A stretch of DNA of 64,000 bases from JBEVOS01 sp044226655 (GCA_044226655.1 JBGAGO010000001.1:806001-870000), one strand, 5' to 3'. Shown: positions 50,740 to 60,090, counted from the first letter of the stretch. Made by a program: numbers and translations. The notes: generated by a model from the letters alone, not told the origin.

Positions 50740-51851
50740 GCGAGAATGAAATCGTGCACGTCGGCCTCGGCGCACGCGCTTATGACGTGCGCATCGGCGC
50801 GGGCCTCCTGCAGCACGCCGGCGCGCTGATCGCGCCGTTCGCGCCAGGCCGCCGCGTGTTCGTCGTCACCGATGAGCACATCTTCCGCCATCACATGGCG
50901 CGCCTCAGCGCCGGCCTCGAAAGCGCCGGCCTCAAGGAACACGTCATCGTGTTGCCGCCGGGCGAGACACAGAAATCCTATGCCGGCCTCGCCCATGTCT
51001 GCGATGCGCTGATCGCGCAGGAAATCTCGCGCAAGGATATCGTGGTCGCGTTCGGCGGCGGGGTGATCGGCGATCTCGCGGGCTTCGCGGCCGGGATCGT
51101 CAAGCGCGGTGTCGACTTCGTGCAGATTCCGACGACGCTGCTGGCGCAAGTCGATTCCAGCGTCGGCGGCAAAACGGCGATCGACACGGCGCATGGCAAG
51201 AACCTCGTCGGCCTCTTCCATCAGCCGCGCCTGGTGCTCGCCGATCTCGATGCGTTGGCCACGTTGCCGACGCGCGAAATGCTCTGCGGTTATGCCGAGA
51301 TCGTGAAATACGGCCTGATCGACATGCCGGATTTCTACGATTGGTGCGAAGCCAATGCCGCGCGCCTGCTCGCGGGCGATCCCGCTGCGCTCGCTCACGC
51401 GGTAAGGGCCTCGGTCGAAGCCAAGGCGCGCGTGGTCGCCGCCGATGAGCGTGAGGAGGGGCCGCGCGCGCTGCTCAATCTCGGCCACACCTTCGCGCAT
51501 GCGCTGGAGGCTTGCGCCGGCTTCGATGGCGCGCTCCTGCACGGCGAAGCTGTCGGAACCGGCATGGCGCTCGCCTTCGAACAATCCGCGCGCCTCGATC
51601 TATGCCCGCGCCAGGATGCTGCGCGCGTCGCCGCGCATTTGCGCGCGGCCGGTTTCGAACTCGATCTGCGCCGCTTGCAGGGCGGCCCCTATCGCGCCGA
51701 AGCGCTGGTCGAGGCGATGGCGCACGACAAGAAGAACGAGGCGGGAAAACTCACGCTCATCCTCGCGCGCGGCATTGGCCGCGCCTTCATTGAAAAGAAC
51801 GCGCCGCAGGACGCCGTCCGCGCCCTGTTGACGGAGACCCTCGCGATATGA
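50736..51851 (+). CDS. aroB: 3-dehydroquinate synthase
   Basis: 371 residues, ATG overlapping the aroK stop. VVAFGGGVIGDLAGFAAGIV (NAD site), QIPTTLLAQVDSSVGGKTAI and the zinc ligands in GYAEIVKYGL, NLGHTFAHALE and LLHGEAVGTGMALAFE are all present. It converts DAHP to 3-dehydroquinate. The stop overlaps the start of the following CorC-like gene. Confidence 0.97.
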   Translation: MSENEIVHVGLGARAYDVRIGAGLLQHAGALIAPFAPGRRVFVVTDEHIFRHHMARLSAGLESAGLKEHVIVLPPGETQKSYAGLAHVCDALIAQEISRKDIVVAFGGGVIGDLAGFAAGIVKRGVDFVQIPTTLLAQVDSSVGGKTAIDTAHGKNLVGLFHQPRLVLADLDALATLPTREMLCGYAEIVKYGLIDMPDFYDWCEANAARLLAGDPAALAHAVRASVEAKARVVAADEREEGPRALLNLGHTFAHALEACAGFDGALLHGEAVGTGMALAFEQSARLDLCPRQDAARVAAHLRAAGFELDLRRLQGGPYRAEALVEAMAHDKKNEAGKLTLILARGIGRAFIEKNAPQDAVRALLTETLAI

Positions 51852-53143
51852 GTTTGACATCGGTGCTGATGGCGGTGGGCCTCGCGGCCCTCATGGCCGC
51901 CGTGCTTGCGATCATTTCCGGCTTTTTCTCCGCGGCCGAAACCGGCATCACCGGCGCCTCACGCGCGCGCATGCACCAGCTGGAAAGCAATGGCGACGCG
52001 GGCGCGCGCCGAGTCAACGCGCTGCTGGCCCAGCGCGAGCGCACCATCGGCGCGCTGCTGCTGGGCAATAATCTTCTGAACACGCTCGCCGCCGCGCTCA
52101 CCACGTCCTTGCTCACCGCGCCGCTCGGCGATCTTGGCGTCGCGGTCGCCACCGGCGTCACGACGGTGATCGTGCTGATCTTCGCCGAGGTGCTGCCGAA
52201 GACCTACGCCATCGCCAACCCCGATCGCACCGCCCTGCTGGTCGCGCCGCTGGCGCGCGTTTTCGTGGTGCTGCTCTCGCCGGTGGTGAGCGCGGTGCAA
52301 TTCATCGTCTCGCACACGCTTCGTCTGCTCGGCGCGACGACCTCGAGCGCGCCGGACGCCTACGCCGCCGCCGAGGAAATCCGCGGCGCAGTTGAGCTGC
52401 ACGCGGAAGAAGGCGCGGTCGAAACCAATGTGCGCGATCGGCTGCGCGGCGCGCTCGATCTCTCCGAGCTCACGATCGCCGATGTGATGATCCACCGCAA
52501 AGCCATCCGCCTGATCGACGCCGATCTGCCGCCGCGCGAAATCATTTCGCTCGCCACCAGCAGCTCCCACACGCGCCTGCCGCTTTACAAGGACGATCCA
52601 GAGAACATCATCGGCGTGCTGCACGCCCGCGATCTCCTGCGCGCCATCGCCGAGCATGGCCGCGACGAGGTCAACGCCGCGGCCATCGCGCGCCAGCCCT
52701 GGTTCGTGCCGGAAACCCACAGCGCGGAAGATCAGCTCGCCGAATTCCTGCGCCGGCGCGAACATTTCGCGCTCGTGGTCGACGAATATGGCGCCCTCAA
52801 GGGTCTGGTGACGCTGGAAGACATTCTCGAAGAGATCGTCGGCGACATCAAAGACGAGTACGACATCGCCGTGCAGGGCGTGCGTCAGCAACCCGATGGC
52901 TCCGTGCACGTCGATGGCGTGGTGCCGATCCGCGATTTGAACCGCGCCATGGATTGGAATTTGCCCGACGAAGAAGCCGTCACCGTCGCCGGCCTCGTCA
53001 TCCACGAAGCACAGGCCATTCCCGAGCCCGGCCAGCGCTTTGCGTTCCACGGCTATCGCTTCCAGATCCTGCGCCGCAACCGCAACCAGATCACCGCGCT
53101 GCGCATCGAACGCGAGCCCGAACCGGAAGAGGCCGCGCATTAG
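51848..53143 (+). CDS. CorC/HlyC family protein (CNNM-CBS-CorC_HlyC)
   Basis: 431 residues, ATG overlapping aroB stop. Domain order: CNNM/DUF21 membrane domain with three or four helices (AIISGFFSAAETGITGASRA), two CBS domains (VMIHRKAIRLIDADLPPREI; FALVVDEYGALKGLVTLEDI) and the C-terminal CorC_HlyC domain. Family members take part in Mg2+/Co2+ transport. The aroK-aroB-corC order is common in alphaproteobacteria. Confidence 0.92.
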   Translation: MSLTSVLMAVGLAALMAAVLAIISGFFSAAETGITGASRARMHQLESNGDAGARRVNALLAQRERTIGALLLGNNLLNTLAAALTTSLLTAPLGDLGVAVATGVTTVIVLIFAEVLPKTYAIANPDRTALLVAPLARVFVVLLSPVVSAVQFIVSHTLRLLGATTSSAPDAYAAAEEIRGAVELHAEEGAVETNVRDRLRGALDLSELTIADVMIHRKAIRLIDADLPPREIISLATSSSHTRLPLYKDDPENIIGVLHARDLLRAIAEHGRDEVNAAAIARQPWFVPETHSAEDQLAEFLRRREHFALVVDEYGALKGLVTLEDILEEIVGDIKDEYDIAVQGVRQQPDGSVHVDGVVPIRDLNRAMDWNLPDEEAVTVAGLVIHEAQAIPEPGQRFAFHGYRFQILRRNRNQITALRIEREPEPEEAAH

Positions 53144-53151
53144 GGCGGCGC

Positions 53152-53988
53152 TTACGCCGCTCTGCGCCAGTCCGCGTTGCGCTGATAGATGCCCGCGCGC
53201 TCGCCGAGTGTGGAATAGGCGTCGCCCGCCAGATCGATCACGCCTTCCGCCGCGGTGATCAGCACGCCATCCGGCGCGAGCGCGCCCGCCAGATTGTGCA
53301 GCGCATGGCTGCGCGACTTTGTGTCGAATCCGCCAAGCACATGGCAGCACAGCACCAGATCGAACGGCGCGGGGAAAGCCGCGTCATGCAGCACATTGCG
53401 CCGTTCGAAGCGGATCAGCGCGCGCAGCCGGTCCGAGACTTTCCAAAGCTCGCCGACCTTTTCGAAATTCGACATCAGTTTGCGGATCGGCAGGCCGCGC
53501 TGCACTTCGAATTGCGAATAAAGCCCCGTGCGCGCCTTTTCGAGCAGCCGCTCGGAATAATCGATCGCCGTGATGTCGCCGCCGGCATAGCCTTCCGCGC
53601 GCATCTCTTCGAGCAGCATGGCGAGCGAATAGGGCTCCTGGCCGCTGGCGCAGCCCACGGAAAGGATGTTGAGCCGCGCCGCGCCGCGACGGCGAAACAG
53701 CGCCGGCAGCAGATCGCTGCGCAGCGCCTGGAAAACGCCCCGGTCGCGGAAAAACCGCGTCTCCGAGACGACGAGCGCATCCGTGATGGTGTCCCACACT
53801 TTCGGATCGGTGCGCGCCGCGCCGAGCAGTTCATGCATGCTGGCCAGATTGTTGCGACGCTGCACGGCCGTCAGCCGCGATTCCACCGCGGGCGCCAAGT
53901 CGGGCGTCAGCGCATAGCCGCTGCGCGCGCGCACCTCACGCGCGATCACCGAGAATTCCGCGTCGGTGAAAACGGATCGGTCGTTCAT
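53152..53988 (-). CDS. cheR: Chemotaxis protein methyltransferase CheR
   Basis: 278 residues from ATG 53988. N-terminal helical domain (LAPAVESRLTAVQRRNNLAS) and SAM-binding domain (ILSVGCASGQEPYSLAMLLE, FDLVLCCHVLGGFD). CheR methylates glutamates of chemoreceptors. No receptor gene is adjacent. Its start overlaps the CheY stop by four bases, so it belongs to the cheY/CheA-like operon and may serve a non-motility signalling system. Confidence 0.92.
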   Translation of the reverse strand: MNDRSVFTDAEFSVIAREVRARSGYALTPDLAPAVESRLTAVQRRNNLASMHELLGAARTDPKVWDTITDALVVSETRFFRDRGVFQALRSDLLPALFRRRGAARLNILSVGCASGQEPYSLAMLLEEMRAEGYAGGDITAIDYSERLLEKARTGLYSQFEVQRGLPIRKLMSNFEKVGELWKVSDRLRALIRFERRNVLHDAAFPAPFDLVLCCHVLGGFDTKSRSHALHNLAGALAPDGVLITAAEGVIDLAGDAYSTLGERAGIYQRNADWRRAA

Positions 53989-54350
53989 ACGAGCCCCGCA
54001 TCGGCGAATTTGGATTGGAGGATGTCGCCGTCGAACGGCTTCATGATGTATTCGTCCGCGCCGGCGCGCAGCGCTTCGGTGATGCGCTCGACATCGTTCT
54101 CCGTGGTGCAGAACACCACGACCGGCTTGTCGCCATGCGGCTCCTGGCGCAGCTGGCGCAGGAAATCGATGCCTGTCATCACCGGCATCGCCCAATCGAG
54201 CAGGATGGCGTCCGGCATGGCGCGGCGCACCGATTGCAGCGCTTCCAGGCCATCGCCGGCTTCGGAAATCTCGAACTTCATGTCTTCGAGAATGCGGCGC
54301 GCGACCTTTCGGATCACGCGGCTGTCATCGACAACGAGGCAGGATTTCAT
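53985..54350 (-). CDS. CheY-type response regulator
   Basis: 121 residues from ATG 54350. Single receiver domain with Asp8-Asp9 (VVDDSRVIRK), phospho-acceptor Asp52 (AILLDWAMP), Thr82/83 (VFCTTEND) and Lys104 (YIMKPF). No output domain. It overlaps both neighbours by four bases, tying it to CheR and the CheA-like protein. Which kinase phosphorylates it is an open question because its neighbour lacks the CheA histidine. Confidence 0.93.
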   Translation of the reverse strand: MKSCLVVDDSRVIRKVARRILEDMKFEISEAGDGLEALQSVRRAMPDAILLDWAMPVMTGIDFLRQLRQEPHGDKPVVVFCTTENDVERITEALRAGADEYIMKPFDGDILQSKFADAGLV

Positions 54351-55327
54351 GCGGCGGCTCCTTGATGCGGCGCGCTGGGAACACGAACGAGAAAGGTGAG
54401 GCCGCGTCCGGCGAGCGTGGTGGCCTCCACGCCGCCGCCGAGCGCTTCGATCGCCGCCTTGGCGCGGTCGAGGCCGGATTCGGGCGTGGGTTCGCCCAGC
54501 GTCGACAGCCGCGGCGCGAACAACAGCTCGCACGCGCGCGCATCGCTGAGCGCGGCCGCTTCGCGCGGCGAGATGAGATTCAATTGGCCGGCCCGCGCAC
54601 GCACGCGGGCGAGATCGAGGCCGGCCCCGTCATCGCTGAGCGCAATCACCAACCCGTCGCCGATGCGCAGCGCCGAAATGCGGATCGCGCCATCGCCCGA
54701 TTTGCCCCGCGCACGGCGCACCAGATCGGGCTCGATGCTGTAGGCGAGGCAATAGCGGATCAGCCGCTGCAGCGCGCCCGAAAGCCCTGTGAGCGCGCCC
54801 AGTGACAGCGCCCGCGCGCTCGGATCGATGGTGAGCGTGACGGTTTTTCCGAGCGGCCGACAGATTTCGTAGAACGCAGTCTCGACCTCGAGCCAGATAT
54901 CGTGGGCCGGCGCCGGGGCCAGCGCGCGCGCCGCCGCCCGCGCCTTCTCACGCAGCGCGTCGACGTCGTCGGTCAAGGCGCGTGCGATGTCGTGGTCGCC
55001 GCCGCGCGGCTCATCGCCGGTTGCGGCCAAGGTGGCGAGGAGGCGCGCCATACGGTCCACGGCGCGGCGGATGACGCGTGTTTCCGCCGGCGAAACGGCG
55101 TCGGCGATGCGCAGGCGCGCCAGCAGGCTTTCAGCGCCGGTGGCCAAGGCCGCGATCCGCACATAGCCGGCCGTCGCGCAGCGCGCGCGAATGGCGCTCA
55201 CGCCGCGGCGCAGCTCATCGAGCGATCCGGCCGCCGGCGCGCCGCGCTCCAGACGCGCCAACGCGTCCTGCGCGCGGTCGAGCTCGACGCGCGTATCAGC
55301 AAGGAAATCAGCGAACAGGTCGTCCAT
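54347..55327 (-). CDS. CheA-like protein lacking the phospho-accepting histidine
   Basis: 326 residues from ATG 55327. An Hpt-like helical bundle (to ~100) lacks the usual His-x-x-Lys-Gly: the region reads ELRRGVSAIRARCATAGYVR. A HATPase domain follows: DDGAGLDLARVRARA keeps the G1 box, and GLDRAKAAIEALGG and GRGLTFLVRVP match CheA, but the N-box reads LQRLIRYCLAYSI with the Asn replaced. There is no P2 or CheW-like domain. It is probably a pseudo-kinase or scaffold. A possible CtrA box lies 50 bases upstream. Confidence 0.8.
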   Translation of the reverse strand: MDDLFADFLADTRVELDRAQDALARLERGAPAAGSLDELRRGVSAIRARCATAGYVRIAALATGAESLLARLRIADAVSPAETRVIRRAVDRMARLLATLAATGDEPRGGDHDIARALTDDVDALREKARAAARALAPAPAHDIWLEVETAFYEICRPLGKTVTLTIDPSARALSLGALTGLSGALQRLIRYCLAYSIEPDLVRRARGKSGDGAIRISALRIGDGLVIALSDDGAGLDLARVRARAGQLNLISPREAAALSDARACELLFAPRLSTLGEPTPESGLDRAKAAIEALGGGVEATTLAGRGLTFLVRVPSAPHQGAAA

Positions 55328-55377
55328 GGCGCCCTTCGGGCGCACACGCGCCCAGCGCGGACACTGGCCCGCCCCGG

Positions 55378-55392
55378 TTAACGCATCTTTAT
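55378..55392. promoter_or_regulatory. Possible CtrA-binding box upstream of the CheA-like operon
   Basis: TTAACGCATCTTTAT reads TTAA, seven bases, TTAT, one mismatch from the TTAA-N7-TTAA CtrA consensus known from Caulobacter. Located about 50 bases upstream of the CheA-like start. ChpT, encoded next, is part of the CtrA phosphorelay. Confidence 0.4.
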
Positions 55393-55420
55393 TCTTTCGG
55401 TTGAGGCCGCACGCTCAAGC

Positions 55421-55511
55421 TGCACCGCCGGCTTCCGGACGGCAGGGTTGGTTCGCTCACGCGAGCGCGAAACATCGAGACGTCGTCTGCCGGCTGGAAG
55501 CCGGCGGTACG
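55421..55511. repeat. REP-like repeat, imperfect copy of 3180-3236
   Basis: The right arm (55487-55510) is identical to 3213-3236; the left arm (CACCGCCGGCTTCCGG) is a degraded version. About 40 bases with a CTCACGCGAGCG hairpin separate the arms. It lies between chpT and the CheA-like gene. Confidence 0.7.
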
Positions 55512-55515
55512 CGCC

Positions 55516-56145
55516 TCAGGCCGCCAGCCGGATCGCGGCGGCGCGTGCGGCCAGCTCGACGCGCTCTTCGCCCTCGCGCGCCAGCAATTCCACGCCCGCC
55601 TGGCGGGCCAGAATGCCGGTGAGCAGGGGCAGCACGACCGGGCCGGTATAGCCATCCTCCGGCGCCTCGCCGCGCAGGGCCGCCGCCGTCGCGGGCCGCA
55701 GCCCGGCGCGCGGGCCAGTCGCGATCACCCGCACCTCGTCGGCCCCGCCGGCCAGCTCGACCGTGCCGCCGCGGGGCAGGCATTCATTGGCGATCATCAG
55801 GAGGTTCACGATCACCCGCGTCGCCGCCTTCGGCAGCGTCACGGCCGGCGCGTTCCATTTCAGCTCCGGGCGCAGCGCGCCGTAGAGCCGTTCGGCCACG
55901 GGCTTGGCCTCTTCCAGCGGACCATCGCCCTCGGCCATCGCCCCGCCGAGCGCGAACCGGAAATAGTCCAGCTTCGCCCAAGCCTTGGCGACGCCCTGAT
56001 CGACCAGCGCCAGCGCATCCTCGCGCGTGGCGGCGTCCGAATCCTTCAACAATTCAACGCCCTGGATGATGGCGTTCATCGGCTCGACCAGGTCATGGCA
56101 GACCTTGGACGCCACCAGGGCGGCAAGCTGCGTTCCCTCAATCAT
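55516..56145 (-). CDS. chpT: Histidine phosphotransferase ChpT
   Basis: 209 residues from ATG 56145. The dimerisation helix with the phospho-histidine reads LAALVASKVCHDLVEPMNAI (His near residue 17), followed by a degenerate HATPase domain. In Caulobacter ChpT relays phosphate from CckA to CtrA and CpdR, controlling the cell cycle. Present only in alphaproteobacteria. It precedes the CheA-like/cheY/cheR operon on the same strand, separated by a repeat. Confidence 0.9.
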   Translation of the reverse strand: MIEGTQLAALVASKVCHDLVEPMNAIIQGVELLKDSDAATREDALALVDQGVAKAWAKLDYFRFALGGAMAEGDGPLEEAKPVAERLYGALRPELKWNAPAVTLPKAATRVIVNLLMIANECLPRGGTVELAGGADEVRVIATGPRAGLRPATAAALRGEAPEDGYTGPVVLPLLTGILARQAGVELLAREGEERVELAARAAAIRLAA

Positions 56146-56242
56146 GGCGCGCTCCGGCTCAGAAAGGGTGCGACCATAGATGATTCGCGCCCGCCCACTC
56201 GCCCGAATGGCGGTGACGTTGAGGTAAGAAACGCCGCGGCGC

Positions 56243-58147
56243 CTACGCGCGTTTCTTGGCGTCTTCGTCTTCGCGGCTGTCGGTGGTCCAGGCGTCGTCG
56301 TCGCCGAGCACGGCGTGGTCGGCCAGATCGCGCCGCAGCGCTTCTTCGATCATGCTCTGGCGCGCGGCGACGGCCGAGCGGTAGGCGTCGAAATCGTCCT
56401 TCGACCACGCCTCCGCCATCGCCTTGAGCTGGCGATGATCGTGGCGGCGGAAGAGGCCGGCGGCGCGCTCGGCCCGGTGGGCGCCGAAGCCCAGCCCACG
56501 CAGGCCGGCCGCGCCCATGCGCAACGCGCCCTCGAAGGTCTCGCGCTCGATCATGTCGGCGCCAGCCTTCATCAGCTCGTAGACGTGGCGCCGGTCGTAC
56601 GCGCGCGCGAGGATCTTCAGATGCGGGAAATGCTTGCGCGCGGTCTCGACGATTTCGATCGCCTTGTCCTGATTGTCGATCGCCACGATCAGCAGGCGCG
56701 CATCGTCCGCGCCGGCCGCGCGCAGCAGCGCTTCGCGTGAGGCGTCGCCGTAATTGGCTTTCTGGCCGAAGCCGCGCACCAGTTCGACCTGATCGGCGTT
56801 GTGCTCCAGCACGGAGGTGTTGAAGCCGTTCGCCACCAGCAACCGATGCGCCACTTGCCCGAACCGGCCGAAGCCCGCGATCAGCACGTGCGGCCGGTCG
56901 AACGGCAAATCCTCGGGCGTCGCGCGCTCGCTGGGTTCGGCCAGCTTGGTCGTCAGCCGCTCGCCGAGGATCAGCAGCAGCGGCGTCAGCGCCATCGAGA
57001 TCGCAACGGCCGCGGAGAGCGGATCGATGATCGCATCGGCCAACACGCCCTGCGTCTTGGCGAAGGTGAACAGCACGAAGGCGAATTCGCCGCCCTGCGC
57101 CAGCGCCAGCGCGATCAGCGCGGAATCTGCGCGCGGCCGCTTGAACGCGCGCGCCACGCCGAAAAGGATCGCCGCCTTCACGATCAAGAGCCCGATCACC
57201 AGCACGGCGATGGTCACCGGCTGCGCGCGGATGACGTCGAAATTGATGCCCGCGCCGACCGAGATGAAGAAAAGGCCCAGCAGCAGCGCGCGGAACGGTT
57301 CGATGTCGCTCTCGATCTCGTGGCGGAATTCGCTGTCGGCCAGCACCACGCCCGCCACGAATGCGCCCAAAGCCGGCGAAAGCCCCACGCTTTGCATCAA
57401 GAGCGCCACGCCCACGACCAGCACCAGCCCGGTCGCGGTGAAAATCTCGCGCACCTCCGCGCGCGCCACGATGCGGAACAGCGGCCGCGCGAGAAACCGC
57501 CCCGCCAGCACGATCGCGCCCACCGCCGCGACCACGACCAAAGGCTGCGCCCAGGCCGGCAGAACATCGATCGGCGCATGTCCGCCATGTGCGTCGGGCG
57601 CGCCATGCGTGGAGGCCAGCAACGGAAACAGCGCCAGCATCGGAATGACGGCGATGTCCTGGAACAGCAGCACCGAGAACGCGGCGCGCCCAGGATCGGT
57701 CTGCGCCAGTCCGCGCTCGCGCAGCGATTGCAGAACGATCGCGGTGGAGGAGAGCGCCAGCGTGAAGCCCGCCGCCAACGCCACGCGCCAATCGACGGCG
57801 CCGAGCAGCGCACCATTGGCCGCGCCGATCGCGTAGATGAACAGCGTGAGCGCGATCCCGCTCGCGATCACTTGCGCGCCGCCCAGGCCGATGATGGCGC
57901 CGCGCATGCGCCATAACAGCGCCGGCTCCAACTCAAGCCCGATCAGGAACAGCATGATGACGACGCCGAATTCGGCGATGTGCATCACGTCCTGCTGTTC
58001 GCCGAGCAGATCGAGCGCGTAGGGCCCGATCAGCGCGCCCGCGATCAGATAGCCGAGCACGGCGCCCAGCCCCAGCCGTTTGGCGATCGGCACCGAGATC
58101 ACGGCCGCGGCCAGGAACACGAACGCGGGGAGCAGGAAGGCCTGCAT
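56243..58147 (-). CDS. KefB/KefC-type potassium/proton antiporter
   Basis: 634 residues from ATG 58147. An N-terminal CPA2 exchanger (about 12 helices; LGYLIAGALIGPYALDLLGE, MLFLIGLELEPALLWRMRGA) is followed by a KTN/RCK_N domain (VLIAGFGRFGQVAHRLLVAN, DARLLIVAIDNQDKAIEIVE). Such systems acidify the cytoplasm during electrophile stress and are gated by glutathione adducts. The C-terminal extension is acidic. It directly follows the KefF-like quinone reductase, its usual activator. Confidence 0.93.
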   Translation of the reverse strand: MQAFLLPAFVFLAAAVISVPIAKRLGLGAVLGYLIAGALIGPYALDLLGEQQDVMHIAEFGVVIMLFLIGLELEPALLWRMRGAIIGLGGAQVIASGIALTLFIYAIGAANGALLGAVDWRVALAAGFTLALSSTAIVLQSLRERGLAQTDPGRAAFSVLLFQDIAVIPMLALFPLLASTHGAPDAHGGHAPIDVLPAWAQPLVVVAAVGAIVLAGRFLARPLFRIVARAEVREIFTATGLVLVVGVALLMQSVGLSPALGAFVAGVVLADSEFRHEIESDIEPFRALLLGLFFISVGAGINFDVIRAQPVTIAVLVIGLLIVKAAILFGVARAFKRPRADSALIALALAQGGEFAFVLFTFAKTQGVLADAIIDPLSAAVAISMALTPLLLILGERLTTKLAEPSERATPEDLPFDRPHVLIAGFGRFGQVAHRLLVANGFNTSVLEHNADQVELVRGFGQKANYGDASREALLRAAGADDARLLIVAIDNQDKAIEIVETARKHFPHLKILARAYDRRHVYELMKAGADMIERETFEGALRMGAAGLRGLGFGAHRAERAAGLFRRHDHRQLKAMAEAWSKDDFDAYRSAVAARQSMIEEALRRDLADHAVLGDDDAWTTDSREDEDAKKRA

Positions 58148-58150
58148 GGG

Positions 58151-58717
58151 TCAGGTCTCGCTTTGGGCGCCGGCGCGCCGCTCTTGAGTTTCACGCAGCA
58201 GCGCGAGCACACGCGCCCGATAGAGCCGCGCGGCGTCCTGCAGGGCCGAATTGCTGGAGAGGTGGCTGGCGTTCAGCACGAATGGATCGCGCCAAGCCAT
58301 GCCACAGAGCGCGGCCGTGGCCTCGAACGGGCGCAGTAATTCCGGAATCGTGAAACGGTTTTGGCCTTGCGGCGCATAGGAGGCTTCCGCCCCGCCCGTG
58401 GTGATCGCCGTCATCCATAGCTTGCTGTGGAGCGCCTTGGCGCCCTCGCCATAGGCCCAGCCATGGGTGAGTACGAGGTCGAGCCATTCCTTCACGAGGG
58501 CCGGCGCTGAATACCAATAGAACGGGTGCTGAATCACGACCGCGTCGTGCTTGGTGAGACGCGCCTGTTCGGCGCGCACGTCGATCAGCAGATCGGGATA
58601 GGTCTCGTAGAGATCGTGGAACTCGACGCCGTCGACGCCGCGCACGGCATCGGCCAGGGCTGCGTTGGCGCGCGAGCGATGCGGCGCGGGATGCGCGTAG
58701 AGGACAAGCACAGTCAA
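58151..58717 (-). CDS. KefF/KefG-like NAD(P)H oxidoreductase, ancillary to KefB
   Basis: 188 residues from TTG 58717 (GTG 58711 is an alternative). LVLYAHPAPHRSRANAALAD is the flavodoxin-like start of the MdaB/KefF family, VIQHPFYWYSAPALVKEWLD the family signature, and ALHSKLWMTAITTGGAEASY the FMN loop. KefF/KefG bind KefC/KefB and are needed for full activity. It is three bases upstream of the kefB-like gene, so the pair is an operon. Confidence 0.88.
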   Translation of the reverse strand: MTVLVLYAHPAPHRSRANAALADAVRGVDGVEFHDLYETYPDLLIDVRAEQARLTKHDAVVIQHPFYWYSAPALVKEWLDLVLTHGWAYGEGAKALHSKLWMTAITTGGAEASYAPQGQNRFTIPELLRPFEATAALCGMAWRDPFVLNASHLSSNSALQDAARLYRARVLALLRETQERRAGAQSET

Positions 58718-58812
58718 GGCGTCCCATGTAGGGCGGGTTTGCGACGGACGGAAGGGCGTGGGCCTTGCCCGGCGCGCGCGCCGGGCGCTACCGAGGCGCA
58801 AAGGGGATATCC

Positions 58813-60090
58813 ATGCGCTTTTCGTTTCTCGCCGCCGCGCTCGCTCTGGCGGCCTGCGCCACGGCCGCGCCCGCGCCTTCGCTCGATGCGCTGGCCGAGC
58901 GCTATGTCAGCCTCGCGCTCGAATACAACACTCACGATGACGGCTTCGTCGACGCCTATTACGGCCCCGAGGCGCTCAAGACGCACGCGCTGGCGAGCCG
59001 GCGCACTTTGGCCGCACTCGAAGCCGACGCCGACACGCTGCTCGGCGACCTCCGCAGCGTGCGCGCGGAAGGCATGGAGGCGCGGCGCCGCGATTTCCTG
59101 GAGGCGTATGCGCGCGCGATGCGCACCCGCATGGCGATGCAGGACGGCCAGCGCCTGTCGTTCCGCGATGAGGCGCGGCTTGTGTTCGGCGTGACGCCGA
59201 CGATCCGTCCGCTGTCGGAGTTCGACGCCCCGCGCGCGCGCCTCGACCGCATGCTGCCGGGCGATGGCCCGCTCGATCAGCGGGTGGAGGCGTTCCGTGC
59301 GCGCTATCTCATTCCGCCGGCGCGCTATGAAGCCGTGATCCGCGCCGCGATCGCCGAATGCCGGCGCCGCACGCTCGAACATATCTCGCTGCCGGAGGAT
59401 GAGAGCTTCACACTCGAATTCGTCACCGATAAACCGTGGTCCGGCTACAATTGGTATCAAGGCGGCCATCGCAGCCTCATTCAGATCAACACCGATCAGC
59501 CGATCTCGATCGATCGCGCCATCGTGCTCGGCTGCCATGAAGGCTATCCCGGCCATCACACGCACAATGTACTGATGGAGACGGAGCTCAGCCACGGCCG
59601 CCATTGGCTCGAATTCACGCTGTTCCCGCTCTACAGCCCGATCTCCTACATCGCCGAAGGCGAGGCCGATCACGGCATCAAACTGGCGTTTCCCGGCGAA
59701 GAACGCATGCGCTTCGAACAGCGTGTGCTCTATCCGCTCGCCAATCTCGATCCAGCGACAGCGCCCGCCTACGAAGCTTTTCTCGCCGTGATGAACGAGC
59801 TGCAGGACGCCAACGTCACCATCACGCAGATGCTGATCGATGGCGAGATCGATCGCGCCCGCGCCGTCGATCTGATGCAGCATTATCTCGTGCGCTCACA
59901 CGCCCGCGCCGAGCAAGCGGTGGCGTTCAGCGAGGCCTATCGCGCCTATGTCATCAATTACACGCAGGGCGAACGAGCCGTCGGCGCGGCTCTCGCCGCG
60001 GCAGGGCCCGATCCGGCGGCGCGCTGGGCCCGGCTCGCGCGCATTCTTTCGGAGCCGACCTTGCCGCGCGATCTCGCTGAGGCGCCTTGA
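58813..60090 (+). CDS. DUF885 putative metallopeptidase lipoprotein
   Basis: 425 residues from ATG 58813. The lipobox ALALAAC ends at Cys near residue 15. The metal site GCHEGYPGHHTHNVL is the DUF885 HE-x4-HH pattern, and FPLYSPISYIAEGEADHGI supplies the third ligand Glu. Predicted zinc-dependent peptidase anchored in the outer or inner membrane. Physiological substrate unknown. Divergent from the Kef operon. Confidence 0.87.
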   Translation: MRFSFLAAALALAACATAAPAPSLDALAERYVSLALEYNTHDDGFVDAYYGPEALKTHALASRRTLAALEADADTLLGDLRSVRAEGMEARRRDFLEAYARAMRTRMAMQDGQRLSFRDEARLVFGVTPTIRPLSEFDAPRARLDRMLPGDGPLDQRVEAFRARYLIPPARYEAVIRAAIAECRRRTLEHISLPEDESFTLEFVTDKPWSGYNWYQGGHRSLIQINTDQPISIDRAIVLGCHEGYPGHHTHNVLMETELSHGRHWLEFTLFPLYSPISYIAEGEADHGIKLAFPGEERMRFEQRVLYPLANLDPATAPAYEAFLAVMNELQDANVTITQMLIDGEIDRARAVDLMQHYLVRSHARAEQAVAFSEAYRAYVINYTQGERAVGAALAAAGPDPAARWARLARILSEPTLPRDLAEAP

